Positions 27,401 through 33,340 of a DNA stretch of 64,000 bases are shown piece by piece (position 1 is the first letter of the stretch; every line of letters starts with the position of its first letter). This DNA comes from Microglena sp. YARC (lineage: Eukaryota > Chlorophyta > Chlorophyceae > Chlamydomonadales > Chlamydomonadaceae): NCBI GenBank assembly GCA_022414725.1, contig CM039463.1, positions 25,152,832-25,216,831 of the forward strand. Reading direction: 5' to 3'. The notes below the pieces were generated by a model. It ran no database searches. It was not told the DNA's origin and saw nothing but the letters and a program-made list of their open reading frames with translations. The position numbers and the translations under genes were made by a program.

Positions 27401-29238
27401 TTTAAATACAATATCATATGCTGTGATTTGTATGATATCATATGATATCATACCCACCTTTAGCAAAAATCATATGATATGCTGATCCCTGTGGTTTACA
27501 AGATGGTATTCCAGAGTTGGTCTTGATTATTCGAGATTGGGCAAGTCCCTTAAGCCTATTTGGCTACCCCTGGACTGTATTACCAACGCCTGCAGATGCT
27601 GGTGAGGTGAGACGGCTGTTCTTGTTGGTGCTGGTGTTCTTCTTGAAGTTTTGATGTTCGTGTTCATCTTGTTGGTGCTGGTGTTCTTCTTGAAGAGTTG
27701 TTATTCATCTTGTTGCTGAAGAGTTTCTGTACCAAGTAGGTGCGTCTCTCGACACAATCTAGAGACCCAAGGGATGTATACTCAATTTATACTCATAGGG
27801 GTGGCCGCTCCCACAAACAAATGCTGAAGAGGTGAGAGGGTTACTGTCGTCGTTGGTGTAGTTGTTGTTTTTGAGGAGATTCTCTCCTAAAGAGTTGCGT
27901 CTCTCAACACAATCCAGAGACCCAAGGGATGTAGGCGTGGCCGCTCCCACAAGCAAATGCTGAAGAGCTGTCGGGGCTATTGCCGTCTAAGTTGTTGGTG
28001 GTGGTGAGGGGATTCTCTCCAACGAGGTGTGTCTCTCGACACAATCTAGAGATCCAAGGGATGTATACTCAATTTATACTCAATAGGCGTGGCCGCTCCC
28101 ACAAACAAATGCTGAAGAGGTAAGAGGGTTATCGTCATTGAATTTGCCATAATATATGATGTGTGTTGTTGATTTTGGTGTTATCTTTACAGTTGCTGTT
28201 GATTTTGGTGCTGCCTTTTGTGTTTTCTGGTCCTGCTAGCTTTGAGGGACCTCAAGGCAGTCAGCTTGGCAGGAATGGTGGCACACACAATGCCGGTGAG
28301 ATACAGCATGTTGCCGCCAACAGTGCTACTCATGCACTCTGGAAACGGTGCAATGAGATGTATCTCGCTAATGCCAATATCCTAAGTTACCTTTACGGCA
28401 CACTTATACAACATATCCTTAACTACGTGTGTGAGGTGTGGACTCCAAACCGTCTGTTTTCCGGTCCCGCTAGCTTTGAGGTACCTCAGGGCAGTCTGCT
28501 ATGATTTGTGCAGGACTTGGCCATGAAGTGCTTGTTCATCCAACCACTCCTGCTAGTCATAGTCATCCAACCTAGTCATAGTCATCCAACCTAGTCATAG
28601 TCATCCAACCTAGTCATAGTCATCCAACCACTCATGATAGTCTAGAAATCCATACACAAGCAATCGAACTTGTGATGAGGAATCGGGAGTGGTTGGAGAG
28701 TGCCCTGTGGGGACTGTGTATTAGCCTTGATACGTTGGCATGAATCACAGGACCTGACATAGTTGTTGACGTCCAACCTCATGGTTGGCCACCAATAGTA
28801 ACGAGCGCTCAGGCGAGCGCTAGTCTAGAATTGTCCTGATTGTTATCTTGATTATTCAAGTTTGGGCAAGTCCCATGAGCCTAGTTGGCTTCCCCTGGAC
28901 TGTAACATACAAACATGCATACACATATACTTAAATGCATACATACACACATACATACATACATACATACATACATACATACATACATACATACATACAT
29001 ACAGGTGCGGTTGCAAGAGGTCATTGCTGAGCTTCTTGGCCCCATCCGCTGGTCTAAGTCTAGTCATCCGTCCGACGCGCCTGGTAGCTGGCAGCCCTCG
29101 GTTATGGGCTTGGACAAGCGCCAGATATTGAAGAATGAGGTGCTTAAGGAGGTGGCTAGGAACCGATCCAATCAGCGGTTGGTACTAGAAGTGTTGGACT
29201 TAATAAAAGAGGTTGAGGCCGTGCAGAGAGGGGCTTGA
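5332..29238 (+). CDS. HIRA: HIRA histone H3.3 chaperone subunit (13 exons, 916 aa)
   Basis: WD-repeat subunit of the replication-independent nucleosome assembly complex. Exons: 5332-5368, 6840-7102, 10513-10566, 11573-11776, 12284-12586, 13474-13572, 14683-14785, 16254-16520, 18044-18408, 22440-22634, 23337-23771, 25491-25682, 29005-29238; every phase agrees. The protein opens MIADKVPWIGHDGG, as plant HIRA does. Residues 13-354 form the N-terminal WD40 propeller (SIDVHPSGEKLVTSGQ, DLAWSPDDKFVATAS, VKGVAWDP, GWSPDGQILAAANA, GSSDKQFSIW, MDAAWTPDGYSLF). Residues 355-565 are a low-complexity linker with the short B-domain-like region near TQKVSIRLGRRP. Residues 566-916 are the C-terminal HIRA domain (GDLQVYSAAGRRLFPAM, CWMRVADDSLPAS, HLEVNMAAAKAM, EWRRWLITYVRQL, ELLGPIRW). 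About 2.75 kb of coding sequence is spread over 24 kb. Length is slightly below the ~1,000 aa usual. An exon of the linker could be missing between exons 9 and 10. Confidence 0.92.
5369..6839 (+). repeat. HIRA intron 1: plain 5' part, then G-poor C/A tract with exon 2 acceptor copy
   Basis: 5369-6160 looks unremarkable. From 6162 a C run of about 27 is followed by ~650 nt of (CCAAAC/CCCAACC) almost devoid of G on the sense strand. The exception is 6513-6592, a ~80-nt copy of the start of exon 2, including the acceptor CACCCAG and the GQDNKI codons, which then runs into TGA. The real exon 2 acceptor is the second copy at 6839. Confidence 0.8.
7225..7490 (+). repeat. Two copies of the HIRA exon 2 3' end and donor
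   Basis: 7250-7350 and 7395-7490 repeat the last ~90 nt of exon 2 (SHNGQYLASGADDKI, then GGGGCAG|GTGCG) plus the following intron. The first is nearly perfect; the second has several substitutions. A run of 18 A lies between the real exon end and copy 1. Confidence 0.85.
7510..8110 (+). repeat. HIRA intron 2: T-rich and CACC-rich low complexity
   Basis: 7520-7680 is T/TTA-rich, and 7850-8060 is made of (CACCCAC)n and (CCACCT)n. Short returns of GTGCGGGTGTCCAT and GGTGCCCATGGTCGCTGTCTT relate to the sequence after the exon 2 donor copies. No exon seen. Confidence 0.5.
8115..8695. repeat. 51-bp minisatellite in HIRA intron 2
   Basis: About ten units built on GGTATCTTGTTAAGGTATCT and GGTAAAGTAAGTTGTAG; the common unit is 51 bp, with some shorter ~36-bp variants. 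As 51 is a multiple of three, long minus-strand frames stay open (period TRYLNKIPYNLLYQIPF), which is a by-product of the period. Confidence 0.85.
8950..9228 (+). repeat. Dispersed repeat family C, copy 1
   Basis: Starts GGAGCCCC, contains a C run of more than 45 in two blocks, then CTGGGGGGCAGGAGCCCCC, CCGTTGTCCGT, GAAGCCTGACGCGTCAGCC and GTCGCTTGCAACGCTGCCTAGAAC. The same order of motifs is found at 14985-15195 and, inverted, at 58125-58310. Confidence 0.65.
9229..10512 (+). repeat. HIRA intron 2 end: diverged repeats and exon 3 acceptor copy
   Basis: Three diverged copies of a block with TTTTCATGTCATAATGTATT and ACAAGGAAATGTG (about 9230, 10235 and 10400). The block at 10383-10400 contains ACTTCCATTCTACAGGCG, the same acceptor as exon 3 at 10512, but runs on into non-exon sequence. 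9300-10110 otherwise shows nothing I can name. Confidence 0.55.
10610..11150 (+). repeat. ~120-bp tandem array in HIRA intron 3
   Basis: Four units of CATGCCTTGCCTCATG, CCAATATGTACACCATCAT and TTGCATTCACTCGTATGCCC. Overlapping open frames on both strands arise only from the repetition. Confidence 0.8.
11160..11345 (+). mobile_element. SINE-like family S copy with AT-rich tail
   Basis: GTTGGGCAAGTCC followed by three returns of CTGGACTGTACCATAT with ATATAT stretches. It shares the family S 3' core (CCCCTGGACTGTA). Confidence 0.5.
11366..11425 (+). repeat. Copy of HIRA exon 4 acceptor and exon start
   Basis: CTCCCAG followed by FQLLRGHDNNVVDLAWSP and then TAG. The real exon 4 at 11573 has the same acceptor and continues. 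The repeated unit is about 205 bp. Confidence 0.85.
11777..12283 (+). repeat. HIRA intron 4: ACATAC-type repeats and exon 5 acceptor copy
   Basis: 11800-11955 is a run of (TTTAAACATAC)n variants. 12020-12140 has two similar blocks with ACAGACAAAC. 12150-12250 is a copy of the exon 5 acceptor and first ~100 nt of exon 5, frameshifted by one base in the VKK codons. The real exon uses the second copy at 12284. Confidence 0.8.
12587..12960 (+). repeat. Two copies of the HIRA exon 5 donor end
   Basis: 12686-12775 and 12890-12955 repeat the end of exon 5 (FFYPLAKSGSLAGDE then GTGGGTGG). They are separated by GGTGGT/GTGTGT-rich intron with G runs. The remaining intron (12961-13473) has a G run near 13021-13042, a (TTA)n stretch and CACGCACAC repeats. 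Confidence 0.85.
13640..14035 (+). repeat. 51-bp purine-rich minisatellite in HIRA intron 6
   Basis: Seven to eight units of GGAGGTGTAGGGAGGGCACT and GGGGAAAATGGAATGGAA, almost pure purine on the sense strand. Open frames in both directions are a consequence of the 51-bp period. Confidence 0.85.
14040..14148 (+). pseudogene. Diverged whole copy of HIRA exon 6
   Basis: Reads ADTLAVLGSRDKHFSI, then a TAG in place of the Trp codon, then SP and a diverged tail ending LFR before GTACGTG. It aligns over the whole 99-nt exon 6 with both splice sites. It is older than the other junction copies, and using it would terminate translation inside a WD repeat. Confidence 0.75.
14575..14965 (+). repeat. 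HIRA exon 7 junction copies, both sides
   Basis: 14577-14610 copies the acceptor (GGGCATGCAG|GGTGGTGT). 14835-14875 and 14923-14960 copy the last ~35 nt of exon 7 (GTVAALRFKEE) with donors GTCAGC and GTAAGC. The real exon is 14683-14785. Confidence 0.85.
14985..15195 (+). repeat. Dispersed repeat family C, copy 2
   Basis: Same motif order as at 8950 (GGAGCCC, CTGGGGGGTGGGAGCCCCC, GATGAAGCCTGAC, GTCGCTTGCGACGCT) but without the long C run. Inserted in HIRA intron 7. Confidence 0.65.
15362..15424 (-). pseudogene. Antisense exon-like fragment, possibly VPS18-derived
   Basis: On the minus strand, GTGTGGCAG precedes about 62 nt reading AAWLTELYLDQINKELLE, then GTGTGTGG. It has the shape of an exon with acceptor and donor. 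The peptide resembles the WxTELYLDKIN segment I remember from plant VPS18, a HOPS/CORVET tethering subunit; this is memory, not a search. The frame stays open downstream for ~50 codons without clear homology. Direct repeats at 15297-15345 and 15497-15560 (TATAGCTACATGGCTGCTCG) bracket it. Origin as a captured fragment is inference. Confidence 0.35.
15975..16165 (+). repeat. Two copies of the HIRA exon 8 acceptor end
   Basis: Copies near 15985 and 16112 follow CACCCCAG-type acceptors and encode diverged versions of IPEKEVQELFSALYGDP. Both soon lose the frame. The real exon starts at 16254 with an intact GKVIPEKEVQELF. Confidence 0.8.
16521..16810 (+). repeat. GATGAT-rich degenerate repeat in HIRA intron 8
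   Basis: About five units with GAGTGCCGTGGTGATAAAGA and GTGGTGATGATGATG. The donor of exon 8 (GTGAGCTGATGATAT) lies at its start, and the unit may have grown from it. Confidence 0.7.
16900..18043 (+). repeat. ~142-bp array of HIRA exon 9 acceptor regions
   Basis: Seven extra units upstream of the real exon 9. Each has a (TTTGC)n tract, an acceptor (CTGCCGCAG), about 60 nt of exon start (encoding GLSDSAPSTSTSKKRVQP-like residues) and a shared block with AACTACAGGCCCATG. Acceptors include 17251, 17394, 17536 and 17901. The unit at ~17690 lacks the clean acceptor. The tract is longest at 17795-17895. Confidence 0.9.
18400..19905 (+). repeat. Array of HIRA exon 9 donor regions
   Basis: Roughly fifteen units of 60-130 bp, each with GTGTGCGGGTCAGGAG followed by GTAAG, GTAAA or GTTA, and spacers of TTTGTGTGCTGGT. 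The first copy is the real donor at 18409. Higher-order units (TACTGGTACTGGTTTGTGTG) show nested duplication. Confidence 0.85.
19935..20065 (-). mobile_element. SINE-like family S copy
   Basis: On the minus strand: GGGGGTTCAGTTCATCAG, a T-rich stretch, GGGCAAATCCCTTTAG and ending CCATGGACTGTAAA. Same layout as at 42425-42560. The intron around it (20066-20640) has no recognisable gene. Confidence 0.55.
20640..20855. mobile_element. MITE family A, degenerate copy
   Basis: Contains TGTAGCAGCTTCTAGGCAGC and a left end with TTTTCC, but the right end is rearranged. A lone right end (GCTGCCTAGAAGCTGCTGCT) is at 22371-22412. Confidence 0.5.
20880..22240. repeat. (GACTGACTCACT)n satellite interrupted by poly(G) family E repeats
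   Basis: 20880-21045 and 21780-22230 are ACTGACTGACTCACTCA-type repeats. Between them, 21050-21235, 21360-21500 and 21570-21775 are blocks with long G runs followed by GTCAGCCCTCCTCAGGTTTTT. A relative of the whole block lies at 24553-24870. No coding exon seen. Confidence 0.75.
22355..22380 (+). repeat. Short copy of the HIRA exon 10 acceptor
   Basis: TGTGCAGGGAGGTGGCATGCTGTCATTG repeats the acceptor and first codons (GGMLSL) of exon 10, whose real start is 22440. It is followed by the MITE A right end. Confidence 0.7.
22780..23336 (+). repeat. Three copies of the HIRA exon 11 acceptor with telomere-like motifs
   Basis: Units of ~172-185 bp. Each ends in CCCTAAACCCTAAACC, then (G/C)TG(A/G)CAG|GTGTACAGTGCTGC, about 95 nt of exon 11, then a C run and CACATACACAC. 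Copy acceptors are near 22806, 22978 and 23150; the real one is 23336. One copy has lost a C in GCTGCCGGGCGG. Confidence 0.9.
23935..24490 (+). repeat. Array of a 31-nt core between G-rich spacers
   Basis: About ten units containing GTCAGAGCCCTGGACTACTT and GAACATGAG, separated by G runs and GGTGGAGGTGGTG. The spacer near 24421-24453 is an uninterrupted G run of over 30. Purpose unknown; lies in HIRA intron 11. Confidence 0.85.
24553..24870 (+). repeat. Dispersed repeat family E, copy 2
   Basis: Contains AGGAGGTG, GGCCTCCAAATTTGAACTC, GATTGATTTTTCTCAGAATG, GGGGCTATAATGGCATG, a G run and GTCAGCCCTCCTCGGGTTTT, matching 21050-21230 in order. Confidence 0.65.
24690..25490 (+). repeat. Array of HIRA exon 12 acceptor regions
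   Basis: Six or seven units of ~115-120 bp with GGTGGTGGTTTGTTTAAACAG, about 45 nt of exon start (AASSQLRAEDVVGA) and CCCTTGCATAAAACCC. Copies at about 24698 (diverged), 24912, 25026, 25140, 25258 and 25380 run into TAA. The real exon starts at 25491. Confidence 0.9.
25683..27165 (+). repeat. Array of HIRA exon 12 donor regions
   Basis: Seven or more units of ~180 bp with a (GGT/GAT)n-rich spacer, CCTACGTCCACCAGCTATCT and GCAGATGCTGATGAG|GTGAGTG. The copy at 25805-25920 keeps over 110 nt of exon (from LEVNMAAAKAMDSP). The three units from 26560 to 27160 are nearly identical. Confidence 0.9.
27168..27345 (+). repeat. 16-bp minisatellite
   Basis: Eleven units of GATTTGAATCCCTGTG. In HIRA intron 12. 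Confidence 0.9.
27348..27492 (+). mobile_element. MITE family B, copy 1
   Basis: Begins GGGAACGGCAACACGATATC and ends CATATGATATGCTGATCCCT, with GCCGGCAGTCTGACTAGGCC inside. Ends form a long imperfect inverted repeat made of CATATGATATC. Confidence 0.6.
27522..27590 (+). mobile_element. SINE-like family S fragment
   Basis: GATTGGGCAAGTCCCTTAAG and TTGGCTACCCCTGGACTGTA. No clear tail. Confidence 0.5.
27590..28135 (+). repeat. Tandem units with weak exon 12 donor relics
   Basis: Three units (about 27727, 27890, 28025) with TCTCTCGACACAATCTAGAG, GGTGGCCGCTCCCACAAAC and AAATGCTGAAGAG|GTGAG or GTAAG. The last motif recalls the exon 12 donor (GATGCTGATGAG|GTGAG). Confidence 0.7.
28195..28505 (+). 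mobile_element. LINE reverse-transcriptase relic, sense to HIRA
   Basis: Encodes NSATHALWKRCNEMYLANAN and TLIQHILNYVCEVWTP, the conserved segment just C-terminal to the reverse-transcriptase core of non-LTR elements. It is related to but distinct from the array at 31-42 kb. A TCCTGCTAGCTTTGAGG-containing block is repeated at both ends (28217 and 28463). Confidence 0.6.
28555..28640 (+). repeat. 19-bp minisatellite
   Basis: Four to five units of AGTCATAGTCATCCAACCT in HIRA intron 12. Confidence 0.8.
28846..29004 (+). mobile_element. SINE-like family S with (ATAC)n tail abutting HIRA exon 13
   Basis: TTTGGGCAAGTCCCATGAGC, CCCCTGGACTGTAACATAC, then an (ATAC)n tail to 29000. The tail ends in ACAG, which is the 3' splice site of the last HIRA exon. 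Confidence 0.7.
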
Positions 29239-29585
29239 CAGACGGTGCCTGTTTGTGGTAAAGATATCGAAGAATGTGGTGCTGAAGGGGGGGGGGGGGG
29301 GGGGGGGGGGGGGAAGTGGTTTCTATCAGTGGTTGCTGCACAAAGTGGTGGACTTGTTCAAAGTGGTCGATGCCTTTCAGAGAGGGCTTGACAGACGGTG
29401 CCTGTTTGTTGGTAAAGATATCGAAGAATGAGGTGCTGAAGGAGGGGGGGGGGGGGGGGGGCTCCTATCAACGGTTGCTACATGAAGTGGTGGACTTGTT
29501 GAAAGAGGTTGATGCCGTGCAGAGAGGGGCTTGACAGACGGTGCCTGTTTGTGGTATAGATATCGAAGAATGAGGTGCTGAAGGA

Positions 29586-29617
<32 letters not shown>

Positions 29618-29690
29618 TCCTATCAACGGTTGCTACATGAAGTGGTGGACTTGTTGATATGAGGTCGATGCCTTGCAGAGAGGTGCATGA
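29220..29690 (+). repeat. Tandem copies of the HIRA 3' end, beyond the stop
   Basis: Three units of ~140-165 bp with GTGCTGAAGG, a G run of 17-30, GGTTGCT, GTGGTGGACTTGTT and GCAGAGAGGGGCTTGACAG. They copy the last ~150 nt of exon 13 (EVLKEV.. through the stop) plus the 3' flank. Confidence 0.85.
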
Positions 29691-31054
29691 AGTTCAAATA
29701 CCATATAAGCTTGGTAAGCTTGGTATAGCCTCTAGTGTAGACGACTGCATGAGGCTGGTATGATAGAGCTCCCTTTAGCCAAAGTGGCCACTGGAGTGTT
29801 ACATACATACAGCATACATTTGAGTAGTCAGAACGATACTTGGTGGGCAGCCCAACGTGAGCCCGACAAAGATGGGTGATTCCTGAGGTAAACAAACATA
29901 CCAACATGCATAAATGAGGCTCGTAGGATGCTATATATAGGAGGCTCGTAGGGTGCTATATATAAAAGGCGAGTAGGCTATATACATGCATGAGGCTCAT
30001 AGCTAGGTTAGGAGCTTCTAGGATGCAGGATACGGTAGTACTGGTAGGGATCAGGGTTATGCAGGACGCGCGTCCTTGCGTCCCAGGACGCAACATGGGA
30101 GGGTCCGTTGTGTCGCAGACGCAACATGGGAGGGTCCGTTGCGTCCCAGACGCAGATCCATGATGTTGGTTGCATCGCAGACGCAGGTTCAAGATGTTGG
30201 TTGCGTCTCACCCATCATTTGATTGGCCCACCACCACTCCATTGCCGTGTGCTAAGGCTTCTTTTGATAGTGAGACGCACCCTACTGGCCTAACTGCGTC
30301 CCAGGATGCAACCTACTAAATTGGAAGCGTCCCAGGACGCAACAGACCGAATTAGGTTGCGTCCCAGGACGCAACCCCTGGGGTCCGTTTGAAGTACCCA
30401 GGTAGGGATGCCACAACCCACATTAAGTTTTGTGTGACCGACATATCAGACTTAGTATGGGAACGTGGAAGAGACTGTCATCTGACGGAGCTGTGTGTGT
30501 GCTCCGACGCAGGTGAAGATTTTTTTATTTTATTGAGAGTATTTTCACCCCAGGAGGTGGGACACCTTAGACGAACCAGCGCCACCAAGGATTCAGACAG
30601 AAAGGCGGAGAAATTCCTACATTAGATAGATGAGGAATCATGTGACGGCTGAATTTTTTGAAGAATTATTACGATATTTGTATTCTTGCCAGGTTATTAC
30701 TACAAGATTTCGTGGTATATCAGCCTCCAAGCTGCTCACCGTCTATGTGCGGAGTCACATGGATATGTTAGAATGAACTCTACTTGAACTTGGTTACATG
30801 GCTCTAGCTTTTAGCGCCGTATTGGGCAGTAACAGAGCAAAGCATTATTATCTAAATACATTTGATCTAACCAACGTACAATCATTGATAAATGAAGGCA
30901 ACTTCTCACGACCATCCACCTTTGGGTTGCTCATCAAGTCATGTAAAGGGATCATTTTGTAACTCTTATCAAAATACATTTGATCCAATTTCATAATGCA
31001 ATCATTGATAAATGAAGGCAACTTCTCACGTCCTTCCGCCTTTGGGCTGCACAT
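29691..31054. other. Intergenic, no gene seen
   Basis: Holds a family S remnant at 29760-29815 (CACTGGAGTGTTACATAC), short GGCTCGTAGG-GCTATATATA repeats at 29915-29990, the palindrome cluster at 30055-30385, and two direct copies of a ~115-bp block at 30860-31050 (GAAGGCAACTTCTCACG). A third diverged copy of that block is at 42900-42990, on the far side of the LINE array. Confidence 0.5.
30055..30385. repeat. Cluster of GCGTCC-CA-GGACGC palindromes
   Basis: TGCGTCCCAGGACGCA, two 7-bp inverted arms around CA, occurs intact three times (about 30077, 30332, 30359). About six more half-site or single-mismatch versions (GTCGCAGACGCAAC, GCGTCCCAGACGC) are irregularly spaced. Confidence 0.7.
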
Positions 31055-31332
31055 CAAGCAATTACATTACATTACATGTTAAAGTCTACTTGACACCGCG
31101 AGGGTGTATGAGACTCTGTGCTTTAAACAAACAGAAAAAGCACCCACAAAGCAAAAAACCCCATTACATCAGGGGTGTGTCGAGGACAAACAAACCAAAC
31201 TCCCAACCACCGTTTTGGTGGCGTAGGTATTAAACCCCTTAGAGCCGGACCCAGATCTCAACCACTTACAGTGGCGGAGGTAAGAAGCTAACAAATGAGA
31301 AGTCACAAGAAGAAAAAAAAAGGGATAATAAA

Positions 31333-32618
31333 TTACGGTGCCACTAAGCAGTCCAGGGCTTCCTGTCTTGCTCTTCTACAAGTAGAAAGATAGTCGGCTA
31401 GGTTGCTCCAAAAAGACTTAGTGCCATTTCGATTCATAAAGGTTCTGAATGTGGAATCGCAGAATTCCACATTCCATACGGTTAAGTTGGTATCCTCATG
31501 GACATGCCTATAAATATCTGTAAACAGCTTCTGGTAGCGGAGGCGAATATCATTATAAAAAGGGCACTCAAACATATGCACTTCATCCTCAGGTTTTTGG
31601 AACCCACACATTTGACAGTTCTCATTGAGCGAGGGATGTGTGCTCTATCCACCACCCTCATTCTTTCTGTGTTCAGCCAATGGGAACCCATTCTAAACTG
31701 TGCTATAGAACGAATCTGATCCTGCTTATGTAAGGCGGATGTAAAGGGAATCAAGCCATTCTCATCATTGCTGTTGGCTGCGAACCATTTTTGGTATCGG
31801 AGGCGTTTAAAGCCAACCCTTCTCTCATCAGGGATGTCTCTAACTGCATTGGTGTCACTTGGGTACTTAAACCTCCATGACTCAAAAACTTCAGACATAA
31901 TACCTTCGACATCGACAGCCTCCAAAATGTTGATGTTTTTACTGGATCCTAGCTTGTGGAGAGCACAACGCAAGTCATGAACCCAGCCAGTGTTGGAGTC
32001 AAAAGATTCCTCAAGAGCCATTCTAATGAGATCCTCAGGTTCTTTATGTATGGTCTTGTTCCAGAAGCGCAAAGCTTGTTTAAGCCAAGCAAAACACAAC
32101 GGGGTTCTACCCAGCTCTTCCATGATAATATTAGATGTAGTAGATTGGCAAACACCCAACATTTGTTTAAGTATACCTCTATGCCATTTCTCACAAGCAT
32201 GGTCATTTGAGATAAGTGTGTTGTTCAGAATAGAAGGAGCCCACACCTCACAGCCAAAATTCAGGATAGGTTGTACAAGAGAATCAAACAGGTGGGTGAG
32301 AATATCAATATTGTATATCTCCATAGTATGGCATCGCCTACGAAGCATGTGGTGTGCCTTTTGGGCCTTAGTGAGCATCCTAGAAAAAGCAGCTTTTGCA
32401 CGATTGCTTGAGTCACCATCCACAAAGAGGGATCCCAAGTAGATAAAAGATAACTTTGTAGAAAGTTGTGCTCCATCATAGACAAATTTGTAATCAGGAT
32501 CCATGCGGGCCTCATCACAGAATTGTTTGTTGAAAACGACAATCTCAGTTTTCTTTATATTCACAGCCATCTTAGTAGCCTCGCAGAAATCTCTCAGGCA
32601 GTCAAGCATCGCTTGCAT
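31333..32618 (-). pseudogene. LINE RT C-terminal fragment, unit 1 (frameshifted)
   Basis: Same 428-residue frame as the next units, but one base is missing at about 31619 just before the zinc-knuckle codons (CAGTTCTC against CAGTGTCTC). The frame is split into 32618-31482 and 31611-31333. Confidence 0.85.
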
Positions 32619-33340
32619 ATCTGCCGGGGATTCTGCAATGTAAAGAAGTCATTTTATGAACTCTGCTACACCACTCCTGGACACAGAATGTCATCCCATC
32701 GGCCCTAGGTTTGTTTTTATTCCATGGTCTAACAGCCTCCAGGCTGCTCAGTGCTCACCGTCTGCGGACGGAGTAGCTTGAACTTGGTTCCATGGCTACA
32801 GACAGCAATATGTCTGCCCACAGTCCGCGGGCGGAGTGGAAACGTACTTTGTAAGTTCGTATTCATGTGTACTATCTATCTATGAATCCATGTCATATCA
32901 TTAGGGATAGGCAATATGATATCAAATGAAATCATGCCATCATATGATATCATATGATATCATACGATGCCGGCGGTCTGACTCGGTAACTTTGGCCTAC
33001 GGCAACATATCATATGATATTAAATCATATGATATTTGTAATTTTGTATCATATCATATTACATTACATTACATTACATTACATGTTAAAGTCTACTTGA
33101 CACCGCGAGGGTGTATGAGACTCTGTGCTTCAAACAAAAAGAAAAAGCACCCACAAAGCAAAAAACCCCATTACATCAGGGGTGTGTCGAGGACAAACAA
33201 ACCAAACTCCCAACCACCGTTTTGGTGGCGTAGGTATTAAACCCCTTAGAGCCGGACCCAGATCTCAACCACTTACAGTGGCGGAGGTAAGAAGCTAACA
33301 AATGAGAAGTCACAAGAAGAAGAAAAAAAGGGATGATAAA

